A stretch of DNA of 64,000 bases, taken from the NCBI RefSeq assembly GCF_000237925.1, contig NW_017386144.1, positions 32,704 to 96,703 of the forward strand, read 5' to 3'. The notes below the pieces were generated by a model. That model did no database searches. It was not told where the DNA came from and saw only the letters and a program-made list of their open reading frames with translations. Shown here piece by piece: positions 33,801 to 51,104 of the stretch; the first letter of the stretch is position 1; the number at the start of each line of letters is the position of its first letter. The position numbers and the translations under genes are program-made. Source of the stretch: Schistosoma mansoni (lineage: Eukaryota > Platyhelminthes > Trematoda > Strigeidida > Schistosomatidae).

Positions 33801-36800
33801 TATTTGTTACATTTTTAACGTTCAACGAGTGTGTTATATCTAACACTTTCAGCGATTTTTTAGTGAGTGTTAAATACGGAAAATTAAAGATCCCACTCCG
33901 AGTGTTTGAAGTCGTATATAACTATTTGTTATGACTGTATCACTGTAGTAAAGCCTGGCATAACAAATGAAAAAAATTATATCATGAAAGTTATGGCCTG
34001 AAGCGATATGTCTAGTCAAAATTACGCCATAATCTGCAATGCTAACACACCTAAATGGACAGAGAAATAGACGGAAGTACTAAATAATGACATATGGAAC
34101 ATTGAAAACGTAGCAAATAACCTCAGCTATTAGATTATCATAATAATGGGGATTTATGCAGCTAACAACAGGAACACATCAACATTATGATGACATATGT
34201 TGTTATGATAAAACTCATAATTACTGGATGATAAAATGGACAAATGTCTCAACATACAAAGCATAAACAAAATTATTGGAGATAATCATTAAAGGTTAAG
34301 TGTTAATAAGCGATGAACAGTGTGAATAATAGCCGTTTAAATACGGAAATATTAGGTGAAAATTAGTGAAATGATATAATAACTCATTTCTGACCATTAA
34401 AAGAATAAAGATTTTAAGAACATTTTCTGGTTACAAATACTATGATTCTTAATTCTATTAACTTTAAAATTACATGTAAAAGTTCATTTTGAAAATACGA
34501 TGGAATATGGTAAATGATCCTGATTGTTGTAACTCCATTCATCACATGTTCACATTAGATCAAATGTAAGCAAACGCAGAAGTATTACTGAGATTACGAA
34601 CCGACTAATGTTAGGCCCTCATTGAAGTTCAGCGTTCGTTCAAGACCGAAGGTCTTGGGTTCGAGTCCCGCGTGCAGGATTGCGGATACACGCTGATAAG
34701 GAGTTCCATACGAGGACAAAAACGGGAGTCTGCTGCTTTAAGGTTTTCAATTGTAGTCTAACATTGATTAGTTCATGATTTCAATAAAGAACTAACAACC
34801 GCGACAAGCCTATGTTGATAAAGAGGTATTATACTGATTACTGGAGTTAATGAAAAGAAAATACAGTGATTACTCACACCGTTATAAAATGCTCGCCCGC
34901 TTGCAATACAACGATCAATAGAACTCGAGTAGAAATTAACATTTTCAATTGTAAAATCGAAATACTGTCGCATGAGATTAAAAAAACGTCTGCCTAAACC
35001 ATCATGTTCTTGAAATCCTCTAGGTAAAAGTTCTTTTACAGCAGCATTTTTAAAAGGTATTGGATGTGTTAAAAGTTTGTAAGGAATTGGTGATCCACTG
35101 TTATAACTAAAAGAATTACGCATTTACAAGAACATTAAAAGCTTTATTTTTATCAATAACAAAAAAGACAAGAAATTAATCTGATGTAATCATCTATTAA
35201 ACTTATTTCACTGATAGAAAAAAAATAAATTTACAGCTTGAATATTAAAAGGGAACAGTTAAAGATCATATATGATATGGGCTCAGAACTAATTACACTG
35301 GTTCTAGTGGATGAAATTATTAACTTGTTTATACATGTTAACAGTTTCAGGTGCAAAACCTATAGATCAAAATTTTGAATTTATATATACTAAATTAGAG
35401 TTGAGTAAGTTTATCTCAATGACTAAGAGATTTGATGAATAAGCAATTATTTCTTGTATTTACATTCATTGAACACTAAGTAGTAACTAATGTCGTGTTT
35501 GTCTAATTCCTAATGATGATTGAATTCTATCGATCAGGTAGCTTTATGGCCACTAGTGCCTTGACCTTGAATCCACTTGGATATTTATTTATTTAAACAC
35601 ATAAATATTGGTACAAGGAAGCACCAGATATATATGCGCCGCATAAACCTCATTTGATTTGTGTGAGGGCTGTGATGCTGCTCAAGTGCCCAAACTGAAG
35701 CAGGTGGTTTACTTAGGGGGGCAAACACAGAGCCTTTGACTTAAAGATCTGATCCACAAGGCAATGGAGCATCGTAAAGAGATGCAGTCCCATGGTAGCC
35801 GGTGACCAATTATTGATTCATAAGCCATTTGTTCCTTCAGGATACTGGAACCAGCCCATGTGCACCGTTGGTTTGGAATCAGGGTTTTCCAACTCCCCTA
35901 GGTGGACTTTCCGGTTAAAGTCCTGGACATTCGCTTTTCATCCTCTCAATTTCGTAAACAACACCCTGATTGAGAGAGGGAAGTGATTAGGACTTACCTG
36001 ACAAAGGCTTTATATGCGAGGCCATGTGATAGCATTTTGAGAGGGAGAGCGGACTCTCCCCAGTCTCGGCTGTACCAGGGCATTTGGCGGCCCACTTTTT
36101 GATGCTAGATAGTTAGAAGCAATCGATAGGGAACTTTGAGCCTGAAGTTTTATACTAGTTGGCACTTATCAGCAAGGTATACTCACAATCGCGGGGAAAA
36201 TAATGCTACTTGTAGGGTGTGAATCTATGTCTAGGATATTATGTCGACTGCCTTCAACTACCTAACGTCAACACAATGCATAGGGTGTCGAGTCAATCAG
36301 ACTATTCACATTGCTACAACTTCATTGATACGATTTGATAGGCGATAGACAAAAATGATATTGGCTACTATTCAGTGATCAATGAATGTCCATGCCTTAA
36401 AATGCAATCATGAATTGATTAAAAATTTCAAAGTACGCAACTTTATATCAGCTTATGGATTTTGATTTTAGATAAAACTGTTAGTTTTCGCACTATAATA
36501 TGGAGTCTTCATAAGTATAAACAATCAAATATAGCATTAGAGAAGCGGTTTAACCTTTAAGCACATGTGATGAAAATATTTAGTTTCTGCTTGCTTACAG
36601 GGATGGTGTAGCCTAGCTTTGAGGCTAGGTGACTCTCTTGAAAATTGAATTCTAACCAGCTGTTACTTATGGACTGTTTGACCGAGTGGTTAAATCAAAG
36701 GTCAGTTGGGGTGAAATCTAGTGTGAATGAAACGATCAAATGTACAAGTTTTTAGGGTTATAGAGATCAGTATACTCGAAAAAAGAATAGATCATGAAAA

Positions 36801-38136
36801 AATCTTGAGATTGTATATCTAATCCTTATCGAATGAACAAATAACAGCAATCGCCTCCTGAAGCCTCTTTCAAGCATTAACTAGATACTAATTAGCACTG
36901 ATTTCAGGCAACAAAGAAGACATTGACTTAGTGGTTGCCAACACCAATTCATTAGTAGATATATATGTTATATCACCTAGACATCACCCGAGAAAGTCGA
37001 TTAAAAGATTAAGTTTTCTAAAGCACCAGCTTAAGCTATGGTTATATGTTTGTTTGAAGATGCCCAAGTATGTAACTGGGTACATACAACAGAAATGTAC
37101 CTGATAAGTTCCTTGAGGTTGGATTTGATGTGACTTGGAGTCACAGTCAGTCAACAAAGAATGACAGTCAATAACTGAGTGATGGCTAGTGGACCTCCCA
37201 AACAGACTAAAACACAATACAAATGTAATGATGCCACTGGTAGTTGGTTAAAGTTATGTAAGCTTCTAGTTAGCCTCGAAATGGCTGAAATTAATAGATG
37301 GAGACTGAACAGTAATGGTTTTAAATCAGTAGATAAGAATTTATCATCTTCCACCCAATGGTTAATTTTAGACACCTTACATCTAATTCTGATGTCTGCT
37401 GATGTCCCTCTATGTTAAATGTTTCCCGTGTTTTCACCTTCTTGTGTCATTAAGAAGTATGATGGATCGACAGTAACATTTCGCCTGGGATCCGTTATTT
37501 TATCAGTTCGTACCTGCTAAGCAAATTTGTCTACGTACTAAGTGTTACTATTTCATTTCAAAAACTATGTGACTTGGCTGCCAGTCAGTTAAATAGCAGT
37601 ATTTCATGTTACTAGTTGTTGATATCTTGCTATGCATTACATCACTAAAAGCGGGAAGTAATCACCTTACAATAAAACAAATAAATACAATAAACTAACA
37701 ATATTTGAAATTAATATCCAGGTCTAGTTTATAGGTCAATAGCAATGGTGTTACGGATAGTCCATCTCAGGATTTTTTTGATGATCAAGTTGGGATTATG
37801 GAGACATAATAAAATTCAAACATGAGTGAATACTTCAATCTTGTGATAGATATTAGTGTTCAAACATTACCTTTCTTTAAGACGCTCATGTAAATCTGTA
37901 AAAGATTTAATGGATTTGGAATCTGGTGCTCTAGTTCCATGTCTGAGTAATACATTAACATGCACCAAGGTGCATCTTTTAAACTGAACAGACACTTTAT
38001 CTTCATATGATTTCAAACCACAAAAGCGATACGCTGTTTTTGATGACAAGCCCGAAAAAAACGTTTCTGGTTCATAGTTGAAAATAAAAAGTAAAAAAGT
38101 AGCAATTGCACAGAAGGCTGAAAACAGAGCCCCCAT
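25271..38136 (-). CDS. MINPP1: Multiple inositol polyphosphate phosphatase (histidine acid phosphatase family)
   Basis: Seven exons join in phase: 38136-37871, 35106-34878, 32913-32604, 30522-30389, 29102-28981, 27495-27239 and 25485-25271. They encode 510 residues, against about 490 for vertebrate MINPP1. Residues 3-19 are a hydrophobic signal or anchor. RHGTRAP (65-71) holds the nucleophilic histidine and HAET (368-371) is the second catalytic motif. SPWCSLL, the LADLK/HYWRKSYGYEL junction and KVLINEK also match the MINPP1 pattern. Members remove phosphates from higher inositol phosphates such as InsP6 in the secretory pathway or outside the cell. The C-terminus ends in KTL and lacks the SDEL-type ER signal of the human enzyme. 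Introns of 0.9-2.8 kb carry LINE, SINE, family C and solo LTR insertions. Confidence 0.92.
26770..27005 (-). repeat. RTE-like LINE fragment, very degenerate (MINPP1 intron 6)
   Basis: AGTAACTTCATAAATTGGCT, GTTGGAATAAGCGTTGGATA and ATGTCCTAACCATCTCAAAC recall the minus-strand C-terminal LINE blocks at 23545 and 46855. The match is weak. Confidence 0.35.
27239..27495 (-). CDS. MINPP1: MINPP1 exon 6
   Basis: It encodes residues 354-439, with GSFWFGHAETILPIVAALG carrying the catalytic HAET motif, then TSYIAPFAGNVAFLLYYC, matching the human IVPYASNLIFVLYHC. Acceptor TTTGTGTAG, donor TTAG|GTGTGT. Confidence 0.92.
27826..27871. repeat. (AT)23 microsatellite in MINPP1 intron 5
   Basis: A pure AT run of 46 bases. 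Long pure runs like this are often length-polymorphic. Confidence 0.95.
28981..29102 (-). CDS. MINPP1: MINPP1 exon 5
   Basis: It encodes residues 314-353, beginning HYWRKSYGYELNYEQSCPLL, the counterpart of the human QYWKRGYGYTIN segment. Acceptor TTCTATTTCAG, donor GTCA|GTAAGT. Confidence 0.9.
29826..30200 (+). repeat. Family A SINE with an inverted leader (MINPP1 intron 4)
   Basis: CTTCCCATTGATGTTAAGGA at 29837 recurs inverted near 29954-29975 (TCCTTAACATCGATGGAAAG), forming a leader hairpin. The A-box region (TAGCTAAGTGGATGAC) follows, but the B box is deleted between GGTACTGGG and TGAACATC. The hammerhead core is degenerate (CCAAATTACGGGTCCC). Confidence 0.6.
30389..30522 (-). CDS. MINPP1: MINPP1 exon 4
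   Basis: It encodes residues 269-313: DDLKTIFLACAYEVA, then DDLSPWCSLLTPYDYPVWEY. The SPWC block and the following acidic LADLK match the family. Acceptor TTCACAG, donor AAAG|GTAATC. Confidence 0.9.
31384..31796 (+). mobile_element. Probable solo LTR (fossil) in MINPP1 intron 3
   Basis: The 413 bp block starts TGTT and ends AACA and is flanked on both sides by TATAT, a 5 bp direct repeat. TG...CA ends with a 5 bp target duplication fit a solo LTR left by recombination of an LTR retrotransposon. The strand is arbitrary. No coding part remains. The TATAT flank is low-complexity, so chance is possible. Confidence 0.5.
32041..32537 (+). repeat. Family C repeat, near full length (MINPP1 intron 3)
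   Basis: It runs from TCCCCAAATGCCCTGGTAC to the AAATAAAATA tail, with GGTGGACACGGAAAGTCCACC-type hairpin arms near 32224-32244. It lies antisense to the host gene. Confidence 0.75.
32604..32913 (-). CDS. MINPP1: MINPP1 exon 3
   Basis: It encodes residues 166-268, with acceptor TTCACTAG and donor TTGG|GTAAGT. The exon is poor in G and C, with many N, K, Y and I codons, and forms the divergent cap region (LYCGNDEIPNSC, FFADCKNYIEKI). The open frame is uninterrupted and the phases match at both ends. Confidence 0.85.
33015..33780 (+). repeat. Family A SINE split by a LINE piece (MINPP1 intron 2)
   Basis: The 5' part (ATCTGAACTCAGTAGCTAAG, 33044 on) stops at GTTTGAAG. The 3' part, with a degenerate hammerhead (ATCCAGTTGACGAGTTTC), resumes after 33652. 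The inserted block is flanked by a 15 bp direct repeat, TGTTTGAAGAAAAAA, at 33078-33092 and 33638-33652. Confidence 0.75.
33093..33637 (+). mobile_element. LINE 5'-end element (family E), 545 bp, with target duplication
   Basis: It carries the conserved 5' block that starts ACCGTTGCTGCTA and a frame DRPQAVVSWALRSRSQ, which also reads in the copy at 39863-40431. In the copy at 47860-49030 this block is followed by an APE-type endonuclease region, so it is the 5' end of the RTE-like LINE. Here it stands alone with a perfect duplication on both sides. Confidence 0.65.
34589..34785 (+). repeat. Diverged family B (B') copy with inverted ends (MINPP1 intron 2)
   Basis: The left end GAGATTACGAACCGACTAAT is the inverse of the right end ATTAGTTCATGATTTCAAT. 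The B box GGGTTCGAGTCCC is clear. The hammerhead is a relic with an insertion in the core (CTGATAAGGAG). Confidence 0.55.
34878..35106 (-). CDS. MINPP1: MINPP1 exon 2
   Basis: It encodes residues 89-165, with acceptor TTCTTTTAG and donor GGT|GTGAGT. It includes the DGLGRRFFNLMRQY segment and SSSIDRCIASGRAFYNG, which lines up with the conserved SSKHRC...SAAF region of the family. Confidence 0.88.
35582..36091 (-). repeat. Family C repeat, near full length (MINPP1 intron 1)
   Basis: It runs from the ATTTATTTAAACACATAAAT tail to the 5' end at CTGTACCAGGGCATTTGG. One arm of the internal hairpin is missing. It is in the same orientation as the host gene. Confidence 0.72.
36100..37870. other. MINPP1 intron 1 remainder, unassigned
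   Basis: 36984-37430 has overlapping open frames on both strands (77-79 codons), with no splice signals or known motif. The rest shows no recognisable repeat. Confidence 0.35.
37871..38136 (-). CDS. MINPP1: MINPP1 exon 1 (coding part)
   Basis: It encodes residues 1-88: the hydrophobic start MGALFSAFCAIATFLLFIF, then VNVLLRHGTRAPDSKS with the phosphohistidine motif. Donor AAAG|GTAATG leaves two bases. An upstream in-frame ATG at 38187 exists, but a pyrimidine-rich acceptor (TCTTTATTTTACAG) at 38163 lies between the two, so I chose the ATG at 38136. Confidence 0.85.
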
Positions 38137-38162
38137 TTGCCAGAGGTCGACTTTTGAAGTAG

Positions 38163-38176
38163 CTGTAAAATAAAGA
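38163..38176 (-). promoter_or_regulatory. MINPP1: Splice acceptor just upstream of the MINPP1 start codon
   Basis: On the minus strand, TCTTTATTTTACAG precedes 26 bases of 5' UTR and then the ATG. It could join an upstream non-coding exon or accept the spliced leader by trans-splicing, which schistosomes use for some genes. The sequence alone cannot separate the two. Confidence 0.6.
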
Positions 38177-39075
38177 GGAAAACACATTACTAAGAATACT
38201 ACTAATGTATCATTTGTTTTAACGATATAAGTACATATGTTGACCTCGTTTCACTGGTCAATAGTGTTTAAAAAAATGTAGACTTAACGTTTTCCTCATT
38301 TTTACAAGATAATTTATTTTCGCAAAGTTTATTTCCAAGCCATAACACGAAATCTTGTAGAATAACATTATAAATATGATTTGAACTAAATATCTGATAT
38401 TATTTTTAGAAATGATTACCTCAGCGTAGTGAGAACTTACTAAAATGAAAATATAGCATAGATGGCCAATAACTGGGTTATCATATTAACTTTGGAGCAG
38501 AAGAAAAGTTAATATTCCTTGAGTATTTGCTTAAATAGGATATTTGAACATCATGTGATATGTAAACCCTTTATTAGAGTTTGGAACAGCTGGAGAGAGA
38601 AATTAAATCCTATTACTAATTGTAAAAAAATATAAATGGATGAACGTTTTATGGTAGTACAGAAGAAAGGATAAAGCTGCTCAGTACTTTATGTAGTAGA
38701 TTTAATCAAGTTTTACGGGCATCAGACTAATAAATATTTAGTCGCACATTTAAGAAAGGCTATCTAATGTTGGTCAGAGAATCCAGCTGAAAATACGGGA
38801 GTCTTGAACCCTTTGGAGTTCTTTTATCAGATCAACTGGAGGCTAATAATATATTTATAGCTAATCTCAAACAGTGAAAAACGTAGATAGATCAGTTTAA
38901 CTAATATGATGTTTAAAATACTAGCCTTAACAACCACCCAATGCGTAACTAGAGCTCTTGAAGAGCAAACTCTGTAAAACCAGGCTGGTATTAGACACGG
39001 ATGTGTAGACCACATATTAACACCGCCAGGTTTTCGTAACATACCTATTGACTCCAAACTATAGTTGCACTTCTC
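38177..39075. other. 5' flank of the MINPP1-family gene
   Basis: AT-rich. No TATA box or upstream exon could be fixed. The promoter may lie anywhere up to the LINE at 39080. Confidence 0.35.
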
Positions 39076-39079
39076 CACC

Positions 39080-39862
39080 CTGAGAGAGAGTTTGATTCTA
39101 TAAACCGATGGATCTTATTGAAAGAGGTATCGAGGAAGTACGTCAAAATTCTACAGGCTCTCTACTCAAACACTGCTGGCCGAGTCAGAGCTTATGGTGA
39201 ACTGTCATAGGAATCGATAACTCGTACCAGTTTACTTTGCGGTTACCTGCTTTCCCAATTCTTGTCTAAATTTGTCATAAACATTCTTTTAGAAATAATA
39301 CCCTTCCAGTCTGACTAACAAGGAGTCGATCTGCTACCAGATTTTTTTGTTGATATGGAGTTCGAAGATGATATATTTCTGTTTAGTGATGACGCTGACA
39401 AAATGAAGTCTTTTGAATGTCATAAGCAACAATGAAAGGGTGTTTGAGATGAGTTTCTCTCCCAGTAAATGAAAAGCTGCATTAGGACTGGTTTGCATAA
39501 GCGTCTGAACCAAGAATAGGTTGTGACGTAGTTAAGCGTGTCGATTACTTCACTTATCTTGAAATCTTCGTCAGCTTTGATAGGTTGGTGTTTGACAAAG
39601 TTCCGGCAAAAACTCAGAAAGCCCGGGTGGTTTTACCAACTTACGTTACTTGTGGTGTGAGCTATATATCATTCTGGGGACTAAGGGACGAATTTATTGT
39701 GCAGCAGTTAGCTTTGCTCCTGATGACTGTGAAATATGACCATTAGGAATATAGGATATCTGAAAGTTATTAGTATTTTATCAAAGGAGTGTTTGAAGCA
39801 TTCTTTTTATATTTTGGCACAATCGTCGTGTAGATAAGAGAGTTATTAGGTGTAGGAAGGAT
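39080..39862 (+). mobile_element. RTE-like LINE, reverse transcriptase region
   Basis: It contains ILQALYSNTAGRVRAYGELS, then MEFEDDIFLFSDDADKMKSF. The latter corresponds to the Y/F-x-DD box of RT, with ADD changed to EDD here. Further on, KARVVLPTYVTCGV-like sequence and the LLVFDHRC counterpart follow. There are stops and frame changes, so it is a dead copy. The element continues at 40432 after an insertion. Confidence 0.75.
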
Positions 39863-40431
39863 TTGAAAGTGACCAACTTGGTCTCGTGTGCTGTTACGGG
39901 TATGAGGGCTGATATCACTTCCCGGCTGCCCACGCCGTGGAAGGGTATTTCTTGAGGGACCTGAAAAGGAAGTTGGATAAGTGTTGGTCATAACGACCTG
40001 GGAGCGTGACCGCAGTGCCCAAGGGACAACTGCTTGAGGCCGGTCACGCACGGCCTTTTTGTGGGGATTTTTGACGTGTTAGCTCCGTTCTTCAACGGAC
40101 CTTACCGCCGGAGACGGATATCCGTGGGATAAGGCGAGGTGTGCATTTTTAGGGTCGACCTTTTCTAACCTCACCCCTCCTTGTGGGAAGGCAGCATCGC
40201 TGTCATGCTGGTTGTCTGAAGGAAACACCTTACTGCCGTCACACCTCTGTACAGTCAGCAGTACGACTACGTCTTCGGACCTTGGGGTTGCTGCTTTCAG
40301 TCTTACCGCTCCTCAACCGACCTATCTGGCATGGTAGGACCTTGAGGAACGATTGTTCCAGCCAGTATAGCTCGATTGGTTCATCACGATAGGCAAGCCC
40401 GACCACCACGTCAAGGTAGCAGCAACGGTCT
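39863..40431 (-). mobile_element. LINE 5'-end element (family E) inserted into an older LINE
   Basis: On the minus strand it runs from ACCGTTGCTGCTACCTTGAC to about CACGAGACCAAGTTGG. It includes the frame DRPQAVVPWALRSRSQVV and LPRRGQPGSDISPH, closely matching the copy at 33093-33637. The host LINE's sequence on both sides is partly duplicated (TGGCACAAT at 39815 and 40433). Confidence 0.65.
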
Positions 40432-40790
40432 GGCACAATTGAATTAACAATTTTGAGGCTAGACACAGATTGCACGGTAAGTATGGTAAGTTAATTGATG
40501 AGGTAGTGGATCATTATCAACTGGGATGTTTGAGACATGTGTTACGCATCTCCATCTACAGGCTACCTCGATACACGAATGGTAACTGATGTAAGTATAA
40601 GTTGGAAGGTCAGGGGTGACCAAACTAACATCAGTCCAGTAATCATCCATGAAGACTGACTTGGTCTGAGCCATCTGCGTACATGAAGACCATCTGGTTT
40701 GGGCCTGTGTAATTATCGTAACTAGGTGTTAGACTTTAAGTGACTCGGCTCAAAATCAGTTCCAATCCCCCAAATGTATTCACTTTCTTC
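40432..40790 (+). mobile_element. RTE-like LINE, C-terminal continuation
   Basis: After the family E insertion the older LINE resumes: DEVVDHYQLGCLRHVLRIS matches the usual DEVVNLHRLRWLGHVLRM, and then the C-terminal end. It is degenerate. Confidence 0.6.
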
Positions 40791-41779
40791 CCTTGGATCT
40801 GAAGTTTCGAAATTTTCCGTGAATTTTCTTGTATTTCACCAATCTATATTTCCTTGAATTATATTAATAATGCTTGGGTTTTTTTGCTACTAATAATGCT
40901 GTTATTACTACTGTTACGAATGAATTTTTTTAAAGAAAACAGGTGAAACAAGGAATATAACCTCAACCGCAACATACATAAAATAATACGATATTTGAAG
41001 ATAATTAACATTATGACACGTATTATAACATATTTCAGTTCAAAATGTGGATGGCATTTTTCACAGCGTTTGCAAACCAAAACATCGAATTTATGTGAAT
41101 AGTACTATTAGATATAAATTAATGATGATAATGTTTGGTTATGTTTATTTAAAAATGTAGGCCATCGTAATATCTAGCACACAAGCCTTGTATCTTACTG
41201 AGACAAACAAAAGAATAAAAGTTACGCACTTCAAAAAAGTAACCGTAGTTAAGTGAACATACTTTCGCGGACTCACAAGTTTGTGGAATAAAAAGCATCT
41301 CGACCTGGTACTCAAAACTTTCAAGGTCATAACGTATCGTTTAAAACAACTATATGAAGATAAGAATTTTCATTATACGTACATTCTTATGATCGATGAC
41401 GGCATATTTATCTGAACGAAATCACATCACTTCATTTGTACGTCATTATTTAGGTTAACATTATGCTTAGAATGGTGCTCTTTCGAGAAACAGTTCAACT
41501 CATAACTTCTGGAAAATGCGAATCTCCACAAGTCATCAAATTATTTGTTCGGAAGCCTAAAGCGAATTGAAAGTATGGGGATGAACGAGGGAAAAATATT
41601 AAAGACGGGAATAAATATCACAGTATACAAAAAATACAGTCAAGCAATGATATATGGAGTTCCAAAACGGAACAGAGTCAAAGTCTATGGGTTGGTGTAC
41701 CAGACCACGTCGGGCTCACCACTGAAGATGCCACAGGTATTGTAGTTTGACAGAACTTCACCAGGAACACCTATAATTG
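40791..41779. other. Unassigned intergenic sequence
   Basis: No gene or named repeat was recognised here. Confidence 0.35.
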
Positions 41780-43390
41780 AATCGTACCCATCCAGTGAAA
41801 TCAGAAGTCAGAAGCGAGGAGGTTCAAATATATACTTGATTGGTTATCAGTATATCGAGAAGTGACTGATCTAAACTGGCTAGTGATCGCAGGAGAAGTT
41901 GAGCACGGGGTTCCCACTCGTGATCTGGTGCAGATACATTACCGCGCGCCCTCAGCTAGGTGAGTCCATCAAAACTAATGTGGTCAGCATCCAATGTCGA
42001 AGACTTACAGGTCTATTGATTTTGGGGATTTATTTACCGCTACTGTGTTATTCAAACGTTACTGTAGACAGTAGCACTGACTTACACGTATGGTGAATTG
42101 GTACATACAGAGATATGATTCACGCCTAAGAACTTCTAGATCAAGCCGTCATACAATCACAAGTTCACATTATTCTATTCGATCAACTGCTCTCCAGGTG
42201 TACATAAGTACACTCACATGAGACTAGGCCCAAACCGTATGGATCAATTATTCTAATGGTGTAGATATATGAGCTATGACAAACCTAGAGATATATCCTA
42301 CAACCACATACCTCAAAACGCTTTCACTGTAGGTCTTCGTTTTCGCATAAAAAGATTTTTAGTCCACTAGTAAATAGGTTATCGACATCGATGCACAGGT
42401 AGCTGTCGTCTGTGGCTCTTCAGTGGAATCCGAGTCTCGTAAATCTCCCTCTAAATGTCCACTGGGTTCTAAACCCACCTCTTCTTCAGAGTGGCTTTTA
42501 TAAAGCAACAAAACGTTAGAAATGCAGTTTTCTGCTCATTGAAATTTTTATTATTAACTTTCCGCCTCCTGTTCAGTTTATTAGAAACTATCAAGTACAA
42601 CAACATGGTTGTGAACCGTGACCTTTATGTCCCTGTTCTTTGTTGTTGCTAGATAACTGTGGGAAAAGATAAAGGGTGCGGACGCTTTTCCAAATCGTTA
42701 TTTACCTCTGTACACACAATGTGAGTTTTACCGCAAGGATAAGAATCGAGCACAATTTTGATCAGTTAACCAGAATTACATAGTTGGATTTCAATACAAC
42801 TTCATCTAACCTTTTAACTTAGCACTTGACTTTGATGCCATTAACTTTAAATATCTCCAAGGCCCCGTGTTACTTCACCAAGCAATGATTTTCGTTAGGA
42901 AGATTCGTGGTTTGTTTTCGATTCGTATCAACAATTCTTCACAAAATCTTTTGTCTATTCCTGAAGAAGTCCATGCGCTTCTGGATTTTTTTAGCTTCAA
43001 AAGAAGCCTATCATATGACACGCTTTTAAATACTTAGCTGATGCCACATTAAACACAATCTACAGATGTATTGACGACAAACGACTACGTTCATCTCTCC
43101 TCTTCTATAGCAAGGTTAGCCGTGTGTAGTGGTATATAAATCCCCGAAATAAAATTTTGTAAGTCTTCAACTTTGATGCTAATCTGTGTTTTAATGAACA
43201 CACCTACCTGAAGACTCTCAGTTACGAATCCGGACCAGATCATGAGTGGGCACGACGTGCTACTCATCCCTTGCAACGGTTAGCCAGCTTAGACCGAAGG
43301 TCTCTCGACATATCGACAGTCTTCCAGATATATCTACGAAATCCCTCATTACTGACTTCTGATTTGACTGGATTACTATACTTCGGTCAT
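41780..43390. repeat. Large inverted repeat, arms about 290-300 bp
   Basis: 41780-42070 matches the inverse of 43090-43390. Shared blocks include CCAGTGAAATCAGAAGTCAG versus CCAGTCAAATCAGAAGTCAG, TAAACTGGCTAG versus TAAGCTGGCTAA, and CCCACTCGTGATCTGGT versus CCCACTCATGATCTGGT. Both arms translate to related short frames (PLVIWC / PLMIWSGF, GIYLPL / GIYIPL). The ~1 kb spacer shows no transposase that I can identify. Confidence 0.5.
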
Positions 43391-43394
43391 AAAG

Positions 43395-44527
43395 GTGTTA
43401 CATGCAAAAGCGTCATCAAATTCCGAATACTTGTGTCGTCTTTATGTGCATGATAACAATTACTCGGGATCTTTTCGCCTGCTATCTTACAAGTTTTTTG
43501 TTCGCATCAAGGTCATAATGGTGTTCTTAGTAATTCTTGCCTATATTTCAACTACGACACTGACGAAGTTGACATATAAATAGTTCGTTAGAAGTTGTAT
43601 TTGTTCAGCCTAATCAGCTGGAGTGGCTGAGTGACCTCAATATAGTATTGAGAGGGAAGCAGTGAACAATGCAATTTGTCTCTGTATTTTAGGATGCAGT
43701 TCGTCGGGCTCTACTGATTTTTCCGTGCGTTGGTAATTATTGCCTTTATTACATGGCTTCCGTGGAAGCTAGTTACTAGTAGCCAATATGATAACATTTC
43801 TGGGCCTGGTTTTTGTCGAGAGGAGGTTCGTGAATGAAGACTATCTGGAAGAAATCAACCACGGCCTCTATTTCGCCTTCATCGTCAAAGATACATTTCC
43901 TCCAAAATTGAAAATGAACTCCAAAAAATGGAATCCTGTTGAGCAACAAACATTTGAGATCAATCAATTCAGCTGCTTGAATACAACTTGTGGCTTGATT
44001 TTAATAGTTCCGAGTTAATGGACCAATGTGTTTGTTACCTTGCTTTGTTGAAAGATGGTTATGAGGATTCATATCTTCGGCTATGCAAAGGTCACAATCC
44101 TAATACAGACACAAATTCTAAGAAGTAATCTACTGTCCATCGATACTTGACAAAGTTCTTAAACAATCGTCCGACACAGACATGTTTTAAAGCCATCAGT
44201 TTCAGTTTGGAAAGGACAGGAGGCTTGATGGCCTGTGTTAGTCCTGGCGTTGATGGTCTCTCAGTTAATCCAAATTTCTTATGAAAGAGTCGACGGACAA
44301 AACCTTAATCAAGTGCTGAAGTGTTTAGTTTTATATTTTTGATCAGCTAATTAAGTGAAGGAATCCTGTTTCTTGTCATTTAAATATCTTTTGAATTTAA
44401 ACCGTTTACGGCTTCTTGTTGTTTTACTGTTCCACATTTTGAAAGCCTGATTTAGTAAATTCCCCTAAGGTTGTGTGTGGTTTTCGTGCTGGCCTATGAG
44501 TGGCCTTGTTGCTTTTCATGAGTCCAA
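43395..44527. other. Upstream region of the RCAN gene, unassigned
   Basis: A 76-codon frame at 43788-44018 has an equally long frame on the other strand and no splice context. The promoter of the RCAN gene should lie here, but no TATA or start motif stands out. Confidence 0.35.

Positions 44528-51104
<6,577 letters not shown>

Noticed and set aside
36984-37418. Overlapping frames of 74-79 codons on both strands in MINPP1 intron 1
   Set aside because: No phase-compatible splice sites and no similarity to the phosphatase family; probably repeat-derived or chance.
38137-38187. Upstream in-frame ATG giving a 106-residue first MINPP1 exon
   Set aside because: A strong splice acceptor lies between it and the downstream ATG, and the downstream start gives a clean signal peptide.
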